Positions 43,396 through 54,904 of a stretch of DNA of 64,000 bases are shown here, one piece after another (position 1 is the stretch's first letter; each line of letters opens with the position of its first letter). The notes beneath the pieces were generated by a model that saw nothing but the letters and a program-made list of their open reading frames with translations, did not search any database and was not told where the DNA came from. The stretch is from M3007 sp039804245 (lineage in GTDB: Bacteria > Bacteroidota > Bacteroidia > Chitinophagales > Saprospiraceae). Both the position numbers and the translations under genes were made by a program. The DNA lies in assembly GCA_039804245.1 (NCBI GenBank), contig JBDLWO010000210.1:1-64000 (forward strand), given 5' to 3'.

Positions 43396-43692
43396 TCAGG
43401 GCGTGTCTAATATTTCCAGCGACCAGGCTTTCGGTTTATCTGAAAACAAAACTTTGGTTTTAACCCACGTTTCTGAAAATAGTTCCGAATTTCTGTAATT
43501 GTTCAGCGCTGTTTCTTCTTCCCAGTAACTCAGTGTGAATAACACATTCGGTTGCCGGATATCCCGGAGCAATTCCATGTGCAGACAACCGGGGAACGCT
43601 CTTATTTTCTGTTTGCTCTGATCAAAAACATCCCTGATGAAGTTGTCCACCTCTTCCTCCCGGAAGGTCATTTTCACTATGCGCTTTATCAT
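43396..43692 (-). CDS. Antibiotic biosynthesis monooxygenase (ABM) domain protein
   Basis: A 98-residue protein with a dimeric alpha-beta ferredoxin-like ABM fold (VKMTFREEEVDNFIRDVF, FPGCLHMELLRDI, FTLSYWEEETALNNYRNSEL). Members act on haem, quinones or aromatic compounds; the substrate here is unknown. ATG 43692 lies only 2 bases beyond the gldG stop, so it is the last gene of that operon. Confidence 0.85.
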   Translation of the reverse strand: MIKRIVKMTFREEEVDNFIRDVFDQSKQKIRAFPGCLHMELLRDIRQPNVLFTLSYWEEETALNNYRNSELFSETWVKTKVLFSDKPKAWSLEILDTP

Positions 43693-43694
43693 GA

Positions 43695-45398
43695 TCAACG
43701 GGCATATTTTCTTTTTCTGCGCCAGTTGAAAGTCCAGCCAAGCAAGGCGAGGAGCAGTAACGGCACACCAACATTGATTCCCTTCCAGAAATTACCCTCC
43801 TCCCGGGCTCTTACAGTGTCAAGTAACCTGAGTTTTACTTCCTTGGTGCGGGCTTCTATTACCCCGGTAGGATCTATCAGGTATTCCACGGCGTTCAGGA
43901 GCAGGTCCTTGTTGGCATAGGTAGCTCCATCCATGTGGTTGTATCCCAATGGTAACCACTGCTTTTCCTCTGCATTACGCACATGATTGGCAGCTACATC
44001 ACCATCGCTGATTATCAGCATACGAGTGGACACACTGGCGTTTTTAAACGTCAGCCCAAGCTGTTCCAGTCCCGACAGCATTTCCCCCGATACGCGATTC
44101 TCGTACGCAGAAGGGAATATACCCTCCAGCAACAGTCCTACTGTCTGTTTCCCCTTGTCGAATTTTTCAGGATCCGGCTGATATTTCAATATCTCAAAGT
44201 TCAGATCTATCGGACTGAACTGGAGCCTGCTATACCGGCTGGTGGTCAAAACCGGTGTCTTTTTTACCGGCGTTTTTGTGCGTATGGTATCTATGGAAGA
44301 ACAGAATCTCAAATCAACACGGTCAAGGTTCTTCACAATAGGGTGCTCGCTCGCGGGTAACACCGCCGGATGATAATACCACGGAAAAGGCGCAAACTGG
44401 GGCGAGTTTCCTACCTGACCCACCACGAGCTTGATCTTGCTGCATTCCAGATCGAGTACCAGATCGGGCTGTATCCGGGCACCATATTTGAACAACATGT
44501 CCTCTATGTTCAGCGGGTAGTCCGATGGTACAAATCTGCTGGTTAATTGCATGGAATCCAGACTTGCACTTAGCCTGTCTATCAACCACAAAACGCGCCC
44601 GCCATTCATGATGTACTGGTCTATCTTGAACTTGTCCTTCTCGGAGAAGGTCAGGGTCGGCTTGGCTATAATCAGCAGCGCACAGTCTTCGGGTTTAACC
44701 TGTATTACCGAATCGAGGCTGATGCGGTCGGTATCGTAAAATGCCCGAAGGCTCCTGTCGAGGTCTGCCACCCTGGTTTCATCGAGCTCTCCATGCCCTT
44801 TGGTAAACAGGATAACAGGCCGTGCCGGCGCCAGTATTTTTTTGATCGCATTGGCAAATTTATACTCCAGCAGGGTAACGGAGTTGTTGATAACTTCCTC
44901 TGGCGACAGGCTGGCCGATTCGTTCTCCAGCAGTTTTACTACCACTTGTCTGCTGCCAAACCGGAAAATCGCGAACGGATATATCAGTTTCTGCGTGGTT
45001 TCTCCCTGGTCTGCCACCCGCAGGTTTACAGGCTGTATTCCGATTTCCGCCAGTGCTTTTCTCCGGCCGTTCACTTCGTCCAGACTACCCGCCGATGGAT
45101 CTTCAAAGCGGTAATCAAGGTAGCCTGTTTCTGAACGAAAATCGTCGAGCATCTCCCGGGTAGCTGTTTGCAAACGCTTGAATCCGGCCGGAAATTCGCC
45201 GTCGAGCAGAATTTGCACATAAACCTGGTCGTTCAACCCGCGCAATAATTCTCGCGTAGGTTGAGTGAGGGTGAAACGCTTTTCTTCCGTAAGGTCGAAA
45301 TGGGTGTAGAATATGTTGGCCAGTATGTTGACAAACAGGAGTATGCCACAGAAAAGACCGAATTGTAATAGTGACTGCGTGCGTTTGGAACGACTCAT
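43695..45398 (-). CDS. gldG: GldG, gliding-motility ABC transporter auxiliary protein
   Basis: A 567-residue inner membrane protein with membrane segments at both ends (residues about 10-30, FGLFCGILLFVNILANIFY, and about 530-555, GINVGVPLLLLALLGWTFNW). The large periplasmic region is of the ABC-transporter auxiliary type (HFDLTEEKRFTLTQPTREL, ARPVILFTKGHGELDE, GGRVLWLIDRLSASLD). GldG works with GldA and GldF in gliding bacteria. No gldF or gldA is in the window, although gldF usually precedes gldG. Its ATG overlaps the trehalase stop (ATGA). Confidence 0.9.
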   Translation of the reverse strand: MSRSKRTQSLLQFGLFCGILLFVNILANIFYTHFDLTEEKRFTLTQPTRELLRGLNDQVYVQILLDGEFPAGFKRLQTATREMLDDFRSETGYLDYRFEDPSAGSLDEVNGRRKALAEIGIQPVNLRVADQGETTQKLIYPFAIFRFGSRQVVVKLLENESASLSPEEVINNSVTLLEYKFANAIKKILAPARPVILFTKGHGELDETRVADLDRSLRAFYDTDRISLDSVIQVKPEDCALLIIAKPTLTFSEKDKFKIDQYIMNGGRVLWLIDRLSASLDSMQLTSRFVPSDYPLNIEDMLFKYGARIQPDLVLDLECSKIKLVVGQVGNSPQFAPFPWYYHPAVLPASEHPIVKNLDRVDLRFCSSIDTIRTKTPVKKTPVLTTSRYSRLQFSPIDLNFEILKYQPDPEKFDKGKQTVGLLLEGIFPSAYENRVSGEMLSGLEQLGLTFKNASVSTRMLIISDGDVAANHVRNAEEKQWLPLGYNHMDGATYANKDLLLNAVEYLIDPTGVIEARTKEVKLRLLDTVRAREEGNFWKGINVGVPLLLLALLGWTFNWRRKRKYAR

Positions 45399-46912
45399 TT
45401 CTTGAGTGAATTTGGAGGGCAAAGATACGGTAAGGCAAGGTAAACGCCGTTAGTCCAGCCAAATCCGTCCTGGTTGGGGTATTCCCCGCCTCCACCCGGC
45501 TGATTCAGATCCAAAACGTTGTATTTTTCCATCATTTTACCAGTATCTGCATAGATTTTCTCGTTCAGACTGCGCCAGTTTTTTCTGATTCTGTCGGCAA
45601 GATCGGTATAACCATATTGCATGAGCCCCTTGCATGCCATGTACTGCAAGGGCGCCCAACCGTTGGGCGCATCCCACTGTTGCCCGGTAGTCAGGGTGGT
45701 GGTTACCAAACCACCCGGACATAAAAACTTATCCTCGAGATGACGGGCTACCGAGGCAGCCTGTGCTTCTGTAGCTATCCCGAAAAACAGCGGAAATACA
45801 CCAGCCAATGTCCAGATACCGGTTCTGCCACCCTTCGTATGGTTGTAATCAAAGAAAAATCCTTTTTCATCGTCCCAGAAATAATCCTGAATAGCCTGTC
45901 GGCGCTTTCTGGTGCGCTCCTTGAATACATCGGCCGGCACCCGATCTGGTTGCTGACGGTATATATGTAATAACGTTTTTTCCAGGAAGTATAGCAGACA
46001 ATTCAGATCTACCGGAAGTATATCGGTAGTTTGTATGGTTTCGAGCCGGTGTGGATCGGCCAGCCACCTGCTGCTGAAGTCCCAGCCCGATTCGGCAGCT
46101 GCGCGAATATGGCGGTATGTTTCTTCAGCAGGCTTTTCAACTTTTTTTGCCGTAAGTACATCTTCGGAATAAGCCTCGGGCCGGGGCTCCGGCCTGTCAT
46201 CCCAGTACCGGTTCAGATATACACCACCCGGTAACGCAACCAGTCGCCTGTGTGAAAAAAACTCTGCTGTATTACTCTCTCCCGACATCCAGAATTCGTA
46301 TTCACGCTCCAGTTCGGGACGGTAACGCATCAGGATTTCAGCACCTTTCATCTCTGATAACAAATTTACCATCAGGGAAAAAAAAGGAGGCTGAGAACGA
46401 CTCAGGTAGTAGGTTCTGTTTCCATTCGGGATGAACCCGAGATGATCTGTCAGAAAAGCAAAGTTATCCACCATGTTCTGCACAATTTCCTCTCTTCCGG
46501 AAATTTGCAAGCCCAGCATGGTGAAATAGCTGTCCCAGTAATATATCTCCCGGAAGCGTCCGCCGGGTACAACATACGGGTGCGGAAGCGGAATCAGGGT
46601 GGATGTTTCGTCTGTAATACCCGGTGGCCGGAGCAACACATTCCAGAGTTGTTCAATATGCTGATTGATGAGTTTTCCGGCGGCCATATAGCCCGTTTCA
46701 GGAACTTCCGGAGCAGAAAAGTGCCGCGACAAAAAGGTGTCCAGGTCAAATCCGGGCACTGTTTTTTCTGCTTCGTAGGCCCGGAATATGGCATCAGGAG
46801 CCGCCTTCGGTATGCAGTCAACAAAAAATTTGGAATCCGCAAACATCCCGCTGTTCTGTACGTCCTCGTACAACGGCGAAAGGGTGGTTATATCAAAATA
46901 CTCATTGACCAT
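45395..46912 (-). CDS. treF: Trehalase (glycoside hydrolase family 37)
   Basis: Splits trehalose into two glucose molecules. The 505-residue protein has both family signatures: PGGRFREIYYWDSYF and QWDAPNGWAPLQ. It has no signal peptide, so it acts in the cytoplasm like TreF. Its product would feed glycolysis, and the MFS gene 28 bases upstream is a candidate sugar importer. Its stop codon overlaps the gldG start by 4 bases. Confidence 0.95.
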   Translation of the reverse strand: MVNEYFDITTLSPLYEDVQNSGMFADSKFFVDCIPKAAPDAIFRAYEAEKTVPGFDLDTFLSRHFSAPEVPETGYMAAGKLINQHIEQLWNVLLRPPGITDETSTLIPLPHPYVVPGGRFREIYYWDSYFTMLGLQISGREEIVQNMVDNFAFLTDHLGFIPNGNRTYYLSRSQPPFFSLMVNLLSEMKGAEILMRYRPELEREYEFWMSGESNTAEFFSHRRLVALPGGVYLNRYWDDRPEPRPEAYSEDVLTAKKVEKPAEETYRHIRAAAESGWDFSSRWLADPHRLETIQTTDILPVDLNCLLYFLEKTLLHIYRQQPDRVPADVFKERTRKRRQAIQDYFWDDEKGFFFDYNHTKGGRTGIWTLAGVFPLFFGIATEAQAASVARHLEDKFLCPGGLVTTTLTTGQQWDAPNGWAPLQYMACKGLMQYGYTDLADRIRKNWRSLNEKIYADTGKMMEKYNVLDLNQPGGGGEYPNQDGFGWTNGVYLALPYLCPPNSLKK

Positions 46913-46940
46913 ATATTTTTTTTCTGGTCTGAAAATAGCG

Positions 46941-48173
46941 TCAGGAGGCCCGATCGCGATGCAATTTCCGGAAAAAATAGAGTCCGATCAGCACTGCCGT
47001 TATCGGAAAAAGGGAAAAATAAAACGCTTTCTCTCCTCCAAAGCGACCAAATATGTGTCCGGTAATGATAGAACCCGTGGTACCGCCCAGTGCGGAAAAT
47101 ACAATAATCAGTCCAGACATCAGTCCCTGCTGTTGCCTGGGAAGACCGCTCAGTATCAGTGAATTGATAGCAGGATAGATAGGCGCCAGAAAAAACCCGA
47201 TCATGGGAAAAACAAACGCCGCCAGCGGTGTATCCCCCCACCCTGTGGCTGTTGATCCGTCCACCCCTGATGAAAGCGGTATGGCTGTAAACACCAGTGC
47301 AGCGGCAAGAAGCAAACAGGCGTTCAGTACGACAAACCAGTTCAGGCGCTTCATAACAAATCCGGCCAGGGCACGACCGAGAGCGGTGCCGCCCGCCATG
47401 ATACTGGCCATTTGTATGCTCAGCGTTGTGGGCAATTGCAAAACCTTGCTGTTGAAAGTCGGCAACCAGCTCATGATACTCTGCTCGATGAGTACATAGA
47501 AAAAAGCACACAGGATAAATACAAGTACCAAAGGAACAGCAAGCAACCGGAACATGGCCGTGATGTCAGCCAGGCCCGCCTCTTTTTCAGCTGGTTTCGC
47601 CTGTGTCTCGTCGAGCGGTGCCGTCAGCAACAGAAAAAATGCCGCAAGGGTGATAGCCCCGAGCAGCCAATATACATTCATCCAGGATGTACTCGCCGGA
47701 TTGGCATCATCGGCAAAAGCACTGAACACAAAATAGCCGGATAATACGCCTGTCATGAATACAGCCTCCACAAAGTTCATCAGACTGATATGTTCCTTTT
47801 CGTCTTTGGTAATCAGGCCGATAGTACCGAATACCGACATCTTGATCAGCGCAAAACCCGATCCTGCCGCTGCAAACAGCAGTTTGGCAGCCCAAAATGA
47901 TGGTACCAGAGGAATCAGAAAGCAAACTGCACTCACAAAACCCAGCGATATGAGCATGGAGCGTTTGTAGCCAATCCGGGTAATAAACGATGAAAGCAGA
48001 AAGGATACAGCCGCAACAGACAAATCCTTGAAGGCCTCCAGCACCGAAGCAGAGCCTTCTGTTACCCCGAAGTTGTTCTGAACCTGCAGAATGACCGTTC
48101 CCACGCTGTTCAGCAGGATAGCGAACACAAAATAATTGAGGAAAAGCGACGCTTTTATCTGCCAGTGGCGCAT
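46941..48173 (-). CDS. MFS transporter, possible sugar importer
   Basis: A 410-residue protein with about 12 hydrophobic segments of the major facilitator superfamily (KASLFLNYFVFAILLNSVGT at the start, RIGYKRSMLISLGFVSAV as the cytoplasmic loop 2-3, LPRQQQGLMSGLIIVFSAL and GSIITGHIFGRFG later). It lies between a thiolase gene (2 bases) and the trehalase gene (28 bases). Trehalose or its hydrolysis products are the natural guess for the substrate, but this rests only on position. Confidence 0.88.
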   Translation of the reverse strand: MRHWQIKASLFLNYFVFAILLNSVGTVILQVQNNFGVTEGSASVLEAFKDLSVAAVSFLLSSFITRIGYKRSMLISLGFVSAVCFLIPLVPSFWAAKLLFAAAGSGFALIKMSVFGTIGLITKDEKEHISLMNFVEAVFMTGVLSGYFVFSAFADDANPASTSWMNVYWLLGAITLAAFFLLLTAPLDETQAKPAEKEAGLADITAMFRLLAVPLVLVFILCAFFYVLIEQSIMSWLPTFNSKVLQLPTTLSIQMASIMAGGTALGRALAGFVMKRLNWFVVLNACLLLAAALVFTAIPLSSGVDGSTATGWGDTPLAAFVFPMIGFFLAPIYPAINSLILSGLPRQQQGLMSGLIIVFSALGGTTGSIITGHIFGRFGGEKAFYFSLFPITAVLIGLYFFRKLHRDRAS

Positions 48174-48175
48174 AA

Positions 48176-49348
48176 TCAGTTCAGTCTTTCTATAATACCG
48201 GCTATTCCCTGCCCGCCACCTACGCAGGCAGTTACCAATCCGTAGCGCTGGTTGCTCCGGCGCATTTCATTGATAATCTGTATGGTCAGTTTCGCTCCCG
48301 TACAACCGAGCGGGTGACCCAAAGCTACAGCACCTCCATTTACATTCACAATATCAGGGTTCAGACACCCCTCCCTGATCACGGCCAGTGCCTGTGCGGC
48401 AAAGGCCTCGTTCAACTCCACCGCTTCTATCTGATCGAGTTTCATACCCGCCTGTTTCAGCGCTTTGGGGATGGCTGCACATGGTCCAATTCCCATGTGT
48501 ATAGGCTCGACACCAGCCACCGAACAGGCTACCAGACGCGCTATGGGCTGTAGTCCAAGATTTTTGACCATTTCTTCCGACATCACCAATACAAATGCCG
48601 CTCCGTCGGACGTCTGTGAGGAGTTGCCCGCTGTCACAATACCGCCATCGGCAAATGCCGGTTTCAGTTTTGAAAGACCCTCCACACTGGTATCGCGGCG
48701 TACTCCCTCATCAGTATCCACAGTGTATGTGCGCTCTTTTCGCTTGTCATTCTCTACCCAAATTTCAGGGACACTTACCGGAACAATTTCATCCCTGAAT
48801 TTTCCGCCGTCAATAGCGGCAGCAGCCCGCTGGTGGCTCCGAACACTGAATGCATCGGCTTCTTCCCGGGTGATACCCCATTTGGAGGCCACCGCCTCCG
48901 CTGTAAGACCCATTCCCACCAGATAATCGGGGGTTTGTGAGGCTATATTGTAATTCGGTGCCAGTTTGTATCCCGTCATGGGTATGAGCGACATACTCTC
49001 AGCACCTCCCGCAATGAAGCAATGACCCATGCCAGCCCTGATCTTGGCCACGGCAATACTGATAGTCTCCAGTCCGGAAGCACAATACCTGTTTACTATC
49101 ATACCCGGTGCGTCCTTGCCCAACGCGCGGTTGGAAATAATACGACCCATCTGCAGGCCCTGTTCCCCCTCCGGATTGGCGCAGCCCACAATGCAGTCAT
49201 CCACTGACTTCGGATCGAGTTGTGGTACACTGGCGACCAAATGCCGTATAACATCCACCGCCAGATCATCGGGGCGATAGGCTTTGAATCCTCCTTTGCC
49301 TGCTTTTGCCACTGCCGAGCGATACCCGGCCACAATATAAGCTTCCAT
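48176..49348 (-). CDS. Acetyl-CoA C-acyltransferase (thiolase)
   Basis: Thiolase of the degradative FadA/FadI type, 390 residues, releasing acetyl-CoA from 3-ketoacyl-CoA. The nucleophile is C89 in NRYCASGLE. His and Cys of the second half are in GHPLGCTGA and VTACVGGGQG. The partner FadB/FadJ gene is not adjacent. It is the first gene of the thiolase-MFS-trehalase-gldG-monooxygenase run. A near-consensus TATCTTTC sequence lies about 20 bases upstream. A second thiolase is cut off by the right edge. Confidence 0.93.
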   Translation of the reverse strand: MEAYIVAGYRSAVAKAGKGGFKAYRPDDLAVDVIRHLVASVPQLDPKSVDDCIVGCANPEGEQGLQMGRIISNRALGKDAPGMIVNRYCASGLETISIAVAKIRAGMGHCFIAGGAESMSLIPMTGYKLAPNYNIASQTPDYLVGMGLTAEAVASKWGITREEADAFSVRSHQRAAAAIDGGKFRDEIVPVSVPEIWVENDKRKERTYTVDTDEGVRRDTSVEGLSKLKPAFADGGIVTAGNSSQTSDGAAFVLVMSEEMVKNLGLQPIARLVACSVAGVEPIHMGIGPCAAIPKALKQAGMKLDQIEAVELNEAFAAQALAVIREGCLNPDIVNVNGGAVALGHPLGCTGAKLTIQIINEMRRSNQRYGLVTACVGGGQGIAGIIERLN

Positions 49349-49570
49349 AAATTGATGCAGTTTGATGGTGAAAGATACAGCGCAATGGCGAGTGATTGCA
49401 CCCGTATTTGGCTGTAAATTTATCGGTATTTATGAAAATTTGTTTGTTAAGACTTATTTTACCTGCAAAAGGGAACAGTTTCAGCGTTTTTTTGTTGGTT
49501 TGATCTGCTTTCTTTTGTGAAAACATACTTTTTTCCTCTCACAGACCTGACCGGGTCATTAGGGTAATAC

Positions 49571-51370
49571 GTGAAACACCTGCTCTCTTATCTCAAAAAA
49601 TTCTTCTGGCGCTATCGCTGGAGGTTTCTGCTCGGAACAATTTTTGTCGGTCTGGCCAATGCCTTCCGTGTATGGCAACCCAAAGTTATTGGTCAGGCAC
49701 TCGATACAGTCATTGAACGAGTTCGCTTCTACAAGGAACACGGTGGTATCGAAGCGCATCCTGAAGCTTTTTCCGAATTGGGCAGACAAATCGCTCTGTT
49801 CGGCGCTGCTGTGATCGGACTCGCCATCCTGATGGGTCTTTTCATGTATTTCATGCGGCAGACCATCATTGTGATGAGCCGTCTGATCGAATACGATATG
49901 AGAAAAGAGATTTTCGCGCATTATACGAAGCTGGATTTGGCATTTTACAAAAGAAACAGTACCGGCGATATGATGTCTCGAATATCCGAGGATGTTTCCA
50001 AGGTGCGGATGTTTCTCGGACCCACTATTCTGTACGGACTCGATCTGATTTTCCTGTTCATTCTTGCTATTTCTTCCATGCTCAGTGTGAGTGTGGAACT
50101 CACGCTGTGGTCGCTGCTGCCGCTCCCTTTTCTGAGTCTGTCTATCTATTGGGTAAGCTCAATTATCAACAAGAGAAGTGAGAAAATTCAGCAGCAACTG
50201 GCTGTTCTGACGAGTACCGCCCAGGAGGTTTACAGCGGAATCCGGGTAGTGAAAAGTTATGTGCAGGAAAAAGCCATGGGCCGCTGGTTTGCAGATCAAA
50301 GCGAGGAATACCGCCGCCGGTCACTCGAACTGATCCGGGTAGATGCTTTTTTCTTTCCACTCATGTCGCTGCTCATCGGAGCGAGTATTATCATTACAGT
50401 ATACGTAGGAGGGCTACTGGTAATTGAAGGAAAACTGACGGCCGGAAATATCACAGCATTCGTTATTTATATCAACATGCTGACCTGGCCCGTTACTGCT
50501 ATTGGCTGGATAGCCTCCCTGACACAGCAGGCATCCGCCTCTCAGAAGCGCATCAACGAGTTTCTAAAAACAGAACCGGCCATCCGGAATATCCACCCGT
50601 CGGAAATAACACCTCTTCTGGGAAAAGTCGAGTTCCGTAATGTATCTTTCACCTACCCCGATACAGGCATTAAAGCACTGGAAGATATCTCGTTTACCCT
50701 GAAACCCGGACAAAAAATGGCCATTATTGGTCGTACAGGAAGCGGTAAATCCACCCTCGCCGACCTGCTCGTGCGCATGTACGATGTCTCCAGCGGACAA
50801 ATTCTGATTGATGACAGGAATATTGCACAACACGATCTGTACAACCTTCGCCGGCAAATCGGCTATGTTCCCCAGGATATTTTTCTGTTCTCCGACACTG
50901 TTCTTGGCAATATTGCCTTCGGTCGGGAGGGTGTCACCCGCGAAGAAGCTGAGTTTTTTGCTAAAAGTGCTGCTGTTCACGATGATATCACCGGCCTCTC
51001 CGAGGGTTACGACACCATCGTGGGCGAACGGGGTGTCACACTCTCCGGCGGACAAAAACAGCGTATAAGTATCGCACGTGCCTTCGCCAAACATCCCGAT
51101 ATCATCCTGCTCGACGATTGCCTCTCCGCCGTGGATACCAATACGGAAAGCCGTATTCTGGGGTACCTGCAATCGGCACTGGCCAATAAAACAGCCATCA
51201 TTATTACCCACCGGATATACTCCATGCTCCAGTTCGATAAAATTATCGTAATCGAAGACCAACGTATTGTTCAGTCGGGCACCCACGAAGAACTTCTCGC
51301 ACAAGAAGGCTACTATGCGGAACTCTGGGAAAAACAACGCCAGCAGGAGTCCGGCGTGAATGTGGGCTGA
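49571..51370 (+). CDS. ABC exporter half-transporter with degenerate Walker B
   Basis: A 599-residue fused membrane and ATPase half-transporter, starting at GTG 49571. Six membrane segments occupy residues about 15-320. The ATPase has Walker A GRTGSGKS (387-394), Q-loop YVPQD, signature LSGGQKQRISIARA (491-504), Walker B IILLDDCLS (511-519) and the H-loop H547. The catalytic glutamate is replaced by D516, as in YheI/BmrC-type subunits that pair with a second half to form a heterodimer. No partner gene is adjacent. Substrate unknown; relatives export lipids or drugs. Confidence 0.93.
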   Translation: MKHLLSYLKKFFWRYRWRFLLGTIFVGLANAFRVWQPKVIGQALDTVIERVRFYKEHGGIEAHPEAFSELGRQIALFGAAVIGLAILMGLFMYFMRQTIIVMSRLIEYDMRKEIFAHYTKLDLAFYKRNSTGDMMSRISEDVSKVRMFLGPTILYGLDLIFLFILAISSMLSVSVELTLWSLLPLPFLSLSIYWVSSIINKRSEKIQQQLAVLTSTAQEVYSGIRVVKSYVQEKAMGRWFADQSEEYRRRSLELIRVDAFFFPLMSLLIGASIIITVYVGGLLVIEGKLTAGNITAFVIYINMLTWPVTAIGWIASLTQQASASQKRINEFLKTEPAIRNIHPSEITPLLGKVEFRNVSFTYPDTGIKALEDISFTLKPGQKMAIIGRTGSGKSTLADLLVRMYDVSSGQILIDDRNIAQHDLYNLRRQIGYVPQDIFLFSDTVLGNIAFGREGVTREEAEFFAKSAAVHDDITGLSEGYDTIVGERGVTLSGGQKQRISIARAFAKHPDIILLDDCLSAVDTNTESRILGYLQSALANKTAIIITHRIYSMLQFDKIIVIEDQRIVQSGTHEELLAQEGYYAELWEKQRQQESGVNVG

Positions 51371-51408
51371 CAGCTGCCGCTGCCGCCAGGTAGTGGCAGC
51401 CCACGACC

Positions 51409-52077
51409 TCAGTCCGGCCTCCCGGACACCACAACCACAATTTCTCCCTTCACCTCTTTTCGGGTGAAATGCGCTTTCAGTTCCTCCAGACTCATCGTCA
51501 CTACTTCCTCGTGCAGTTTGCTGAGCTCCCGGGCGACACAGGCCTGCCGAGCCGAGCCACAGTGGACTATCAGCTCCTCCAGACATTTGATCAGGCGGAA
51601 GGGTGATTCATATAAAATAAATGTATGAGGAAGGGCTGATAAATACTTCAGCCGGGTCTGGCGACCTTTTTTATGAGGTAAAAACCCCTCGAAATGGAAG
51701 GTATCGCAAGGCAATCCGCTTGCCACCAAAGCTGGTACAAACGCTGTGGCGCCCGGCAAACATTCCACTTTTACCCCTCGCTGATGACAGGCTCTTGAAA
51801 GCAGAAAACCGGGGTCGCTGATACCGGGCGTACCGGCATCGGAAATAAGGGCTATGTTGGCGCCAGCCGATAACTCGTCCACTACGCGCTCCACCACAGC
51901 ATGCTCATTGTGGGCGTGAAATGAGCGCAAGGGGGTTGTAATACCGTAATGATCCAGTAATCGCTTGCTGGTGCGGGTATCTTCCGCCAGCACCACAGAT
52001 ACCTCCTTCAGGATACGCAGGGCACGAAGCGTGATATCCTCCAGGTTACCTATTGGAGTGGGGACGATATACAGCAT
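51409..52077 (-). CDS. rsmI: 16S rRNA 2'-O-ribose C1402 methyltransferase
   Basis: Methylates the ribose of cytidine 1402 in 16S rRNA. The 222-residue tetrapyrrole-methylase-fold enzyme starts LYIVPTPIGNLEDITLRALR, with LAEDTRTSKRLLDHY and the SAM-site loop SDAGTPGISDPG. It starts 3 bases after purS on the same strand and ends the aspS-pssA-purS-rsmI operon. It converges on the ABC exporter gene. Confidence 0.96.
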   Translation of the reverse strand: MLYIVPTPIGNLEDITLRALRILKEVSVVLAEDTRTSKRLLDHYGITTPLRSFHAHNEHAVVERVVDELSAGANIALISDAGTPGISDPGFLLSRACHQRGVKVECLPGATAFVPALVASGLPCDTFHFEGFLPHKKGRQTRLKYLSALPHTFILYESPFRLIKCLEELIVHCGSARQACVARELSKLHEEVVTMSLEELKAHFTRKEVKGEIVVVVSGRPD

Positions 52078-52080
52078 GAA

Positions 52081-52332
52081 TCAGAGCGACTGTATGGAGT
52101 ACGTGTAAGTCTCCATAATCAGGTTGGCCAGCAACTTGCGGCAGGCCGTATCCACTTTGTCGCGCGCTTCAGCCTCGCTGGCTGCTTCAAGCGTCATGGT
52201 GACGTGCCTGCCAATGCGTACATCATGAATACCTGTCAGGTCGAGGTGCTTGACGTTGTTTACCACGGCTTTTCCCTGCGGATCAAGCAACTCGCGGTGT
52301 GGCATGATATCAATTTCTGCGATGAATTTCAT
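52081..52332 (-). CDS. purS: Phosphoribosylformylglycinamidine synthase subunit PurS
   Basis: Small structural subunit of the purine-synthesis FGAM synthase complex with PurL and PurQ. The 83-residue product reads KFIAEIDIMPHRELLDPQGK and IHDVRIGRHVTMTLEA, which is typical. ATG 52332 is used; the open frame upstream has no similarity. purL and purQ are not adjacent, as is common in this phylum, while purD lies 10 kb away. Confidence 0.88.
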   Translation of the reverse strand: MKFIAEIDIMPHRELLDPQGKAVVNNVKHLDLTGIHDVRIGRHVTMTLEAASEAEARDKVDTACRKLLANLIMETYTYSIQSL

Positions 52333-52387
52333 CTTGTAAGGTTGATTTATAATCCAATACCTCTTGTTCCAATCAAACAACAGGTAT

Positions 52388-53089
52388 TTATCCGGTTACT
52401 TTTTTTCTGAAAATGACAGAAATCAGGATGTACAACACGATGATTACTGTCAGCGCCAACTCTTTCAGCAGTAAAAACAAAACGGCAAACAGGACGACAA
52501 AGAAAACATTTACAGCATTGTCTTTCCAGTTGGCAAACTTTATTTTCATGCCAAACATGGGTATTTCACTGATCAGGAGTGTACAAAGTGCGATAATCAG
52601 CAGATATAGTACCCACGGATTACCCGAAATAATACCGGCCATACCGAACCGGTCGTGATGCACCGAAAGCGCCAGTCCAAGTACCAATACGGTGCTCGCC
52701 GGCGTGCTCAATCCCAGAAAATACTGCGTCTGACGTGTGTCAAGGTTAAACTTGCCCAATCTGAGTCCTGAAAATGCCGACAGCACAAATGCGGGCAGGG
52801 CTGCCATCACGATACCGGCTTGTCCGGCAGGAGCGCCGCTTAGCATCTGATACAACATGGCGCCTGGAACAACCCCGAAACTCACCACGTCTGCCAGCGA
52901 ATCCAGCTCTTTACCGAGAGGTGAACTCACCTTCAGCGCCCGTGCTGCCATACCGTCGAGGTAGTCAAACAAAAAACTGGCTACCGTGAACCATGCAGCT
53001 GTCTCCGGCTGCCAGTACAGAGTGTAGAGCAGAGCGCAGCAACCACAAAAAAGGTTGGCTAACGTAAGCGCATTGGGCAGTTGACGCAT
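52388..53089 (-). CDS. pssA: CDP-diacylglycerol-serine O-phosphatidyltransferase
   Basis: Makes phosphatidylserine, the precursor of phosphatidylethanolamine, at the inner membrane. The 233-residue protein has the CDP-alcohol phosphotransferase signature DGMAARALKVSSPLGKELDSLAD and about seven or eight hydrophobic segments. It starts 14 bases after aspS and continues the same operon. The decarboxylase gene psd is not in the window. Confidence 0.95.
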   Translation of the reverse strand: MRQLPNALTLANLFCGCCALLYTLYWQPETAAWFTVASFLFDYLDGMAARALKVSSPLGKELDSLADVVSFGVVPGAMLYQMLSGAPAGQAGIVMAALPAFVLSAFSGLRLGKFNLDTRQTQYFLGLSTPASTVLVLGLALSVHHDRFGMAGIISGNPWVLYLLIIALCTLLISEIPMFGMKIKFANWKDNAVNVFFVVLFAVLFLLLKELALTVIIVLYILISVIFRKKVTG

Positions 53090-53103
53090 ATATATAAGGT
53101 GTG

Positions 53104-54873
<1,770 letters not shown>

Positions 54874-54896
54874 ATTTAAAGGTGTGTAAAGAGCTG

Positions 54897-54904
54897 CAAA
54901 GTTA
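54897..54904 (-). promoter_or_regulatory. -7 promoter box of the aspS operon
   Basis: Minus-strand TAACTTTG matches TAnnTTTG, 24 bases before the aspS ATG. Confidence 0.55.
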
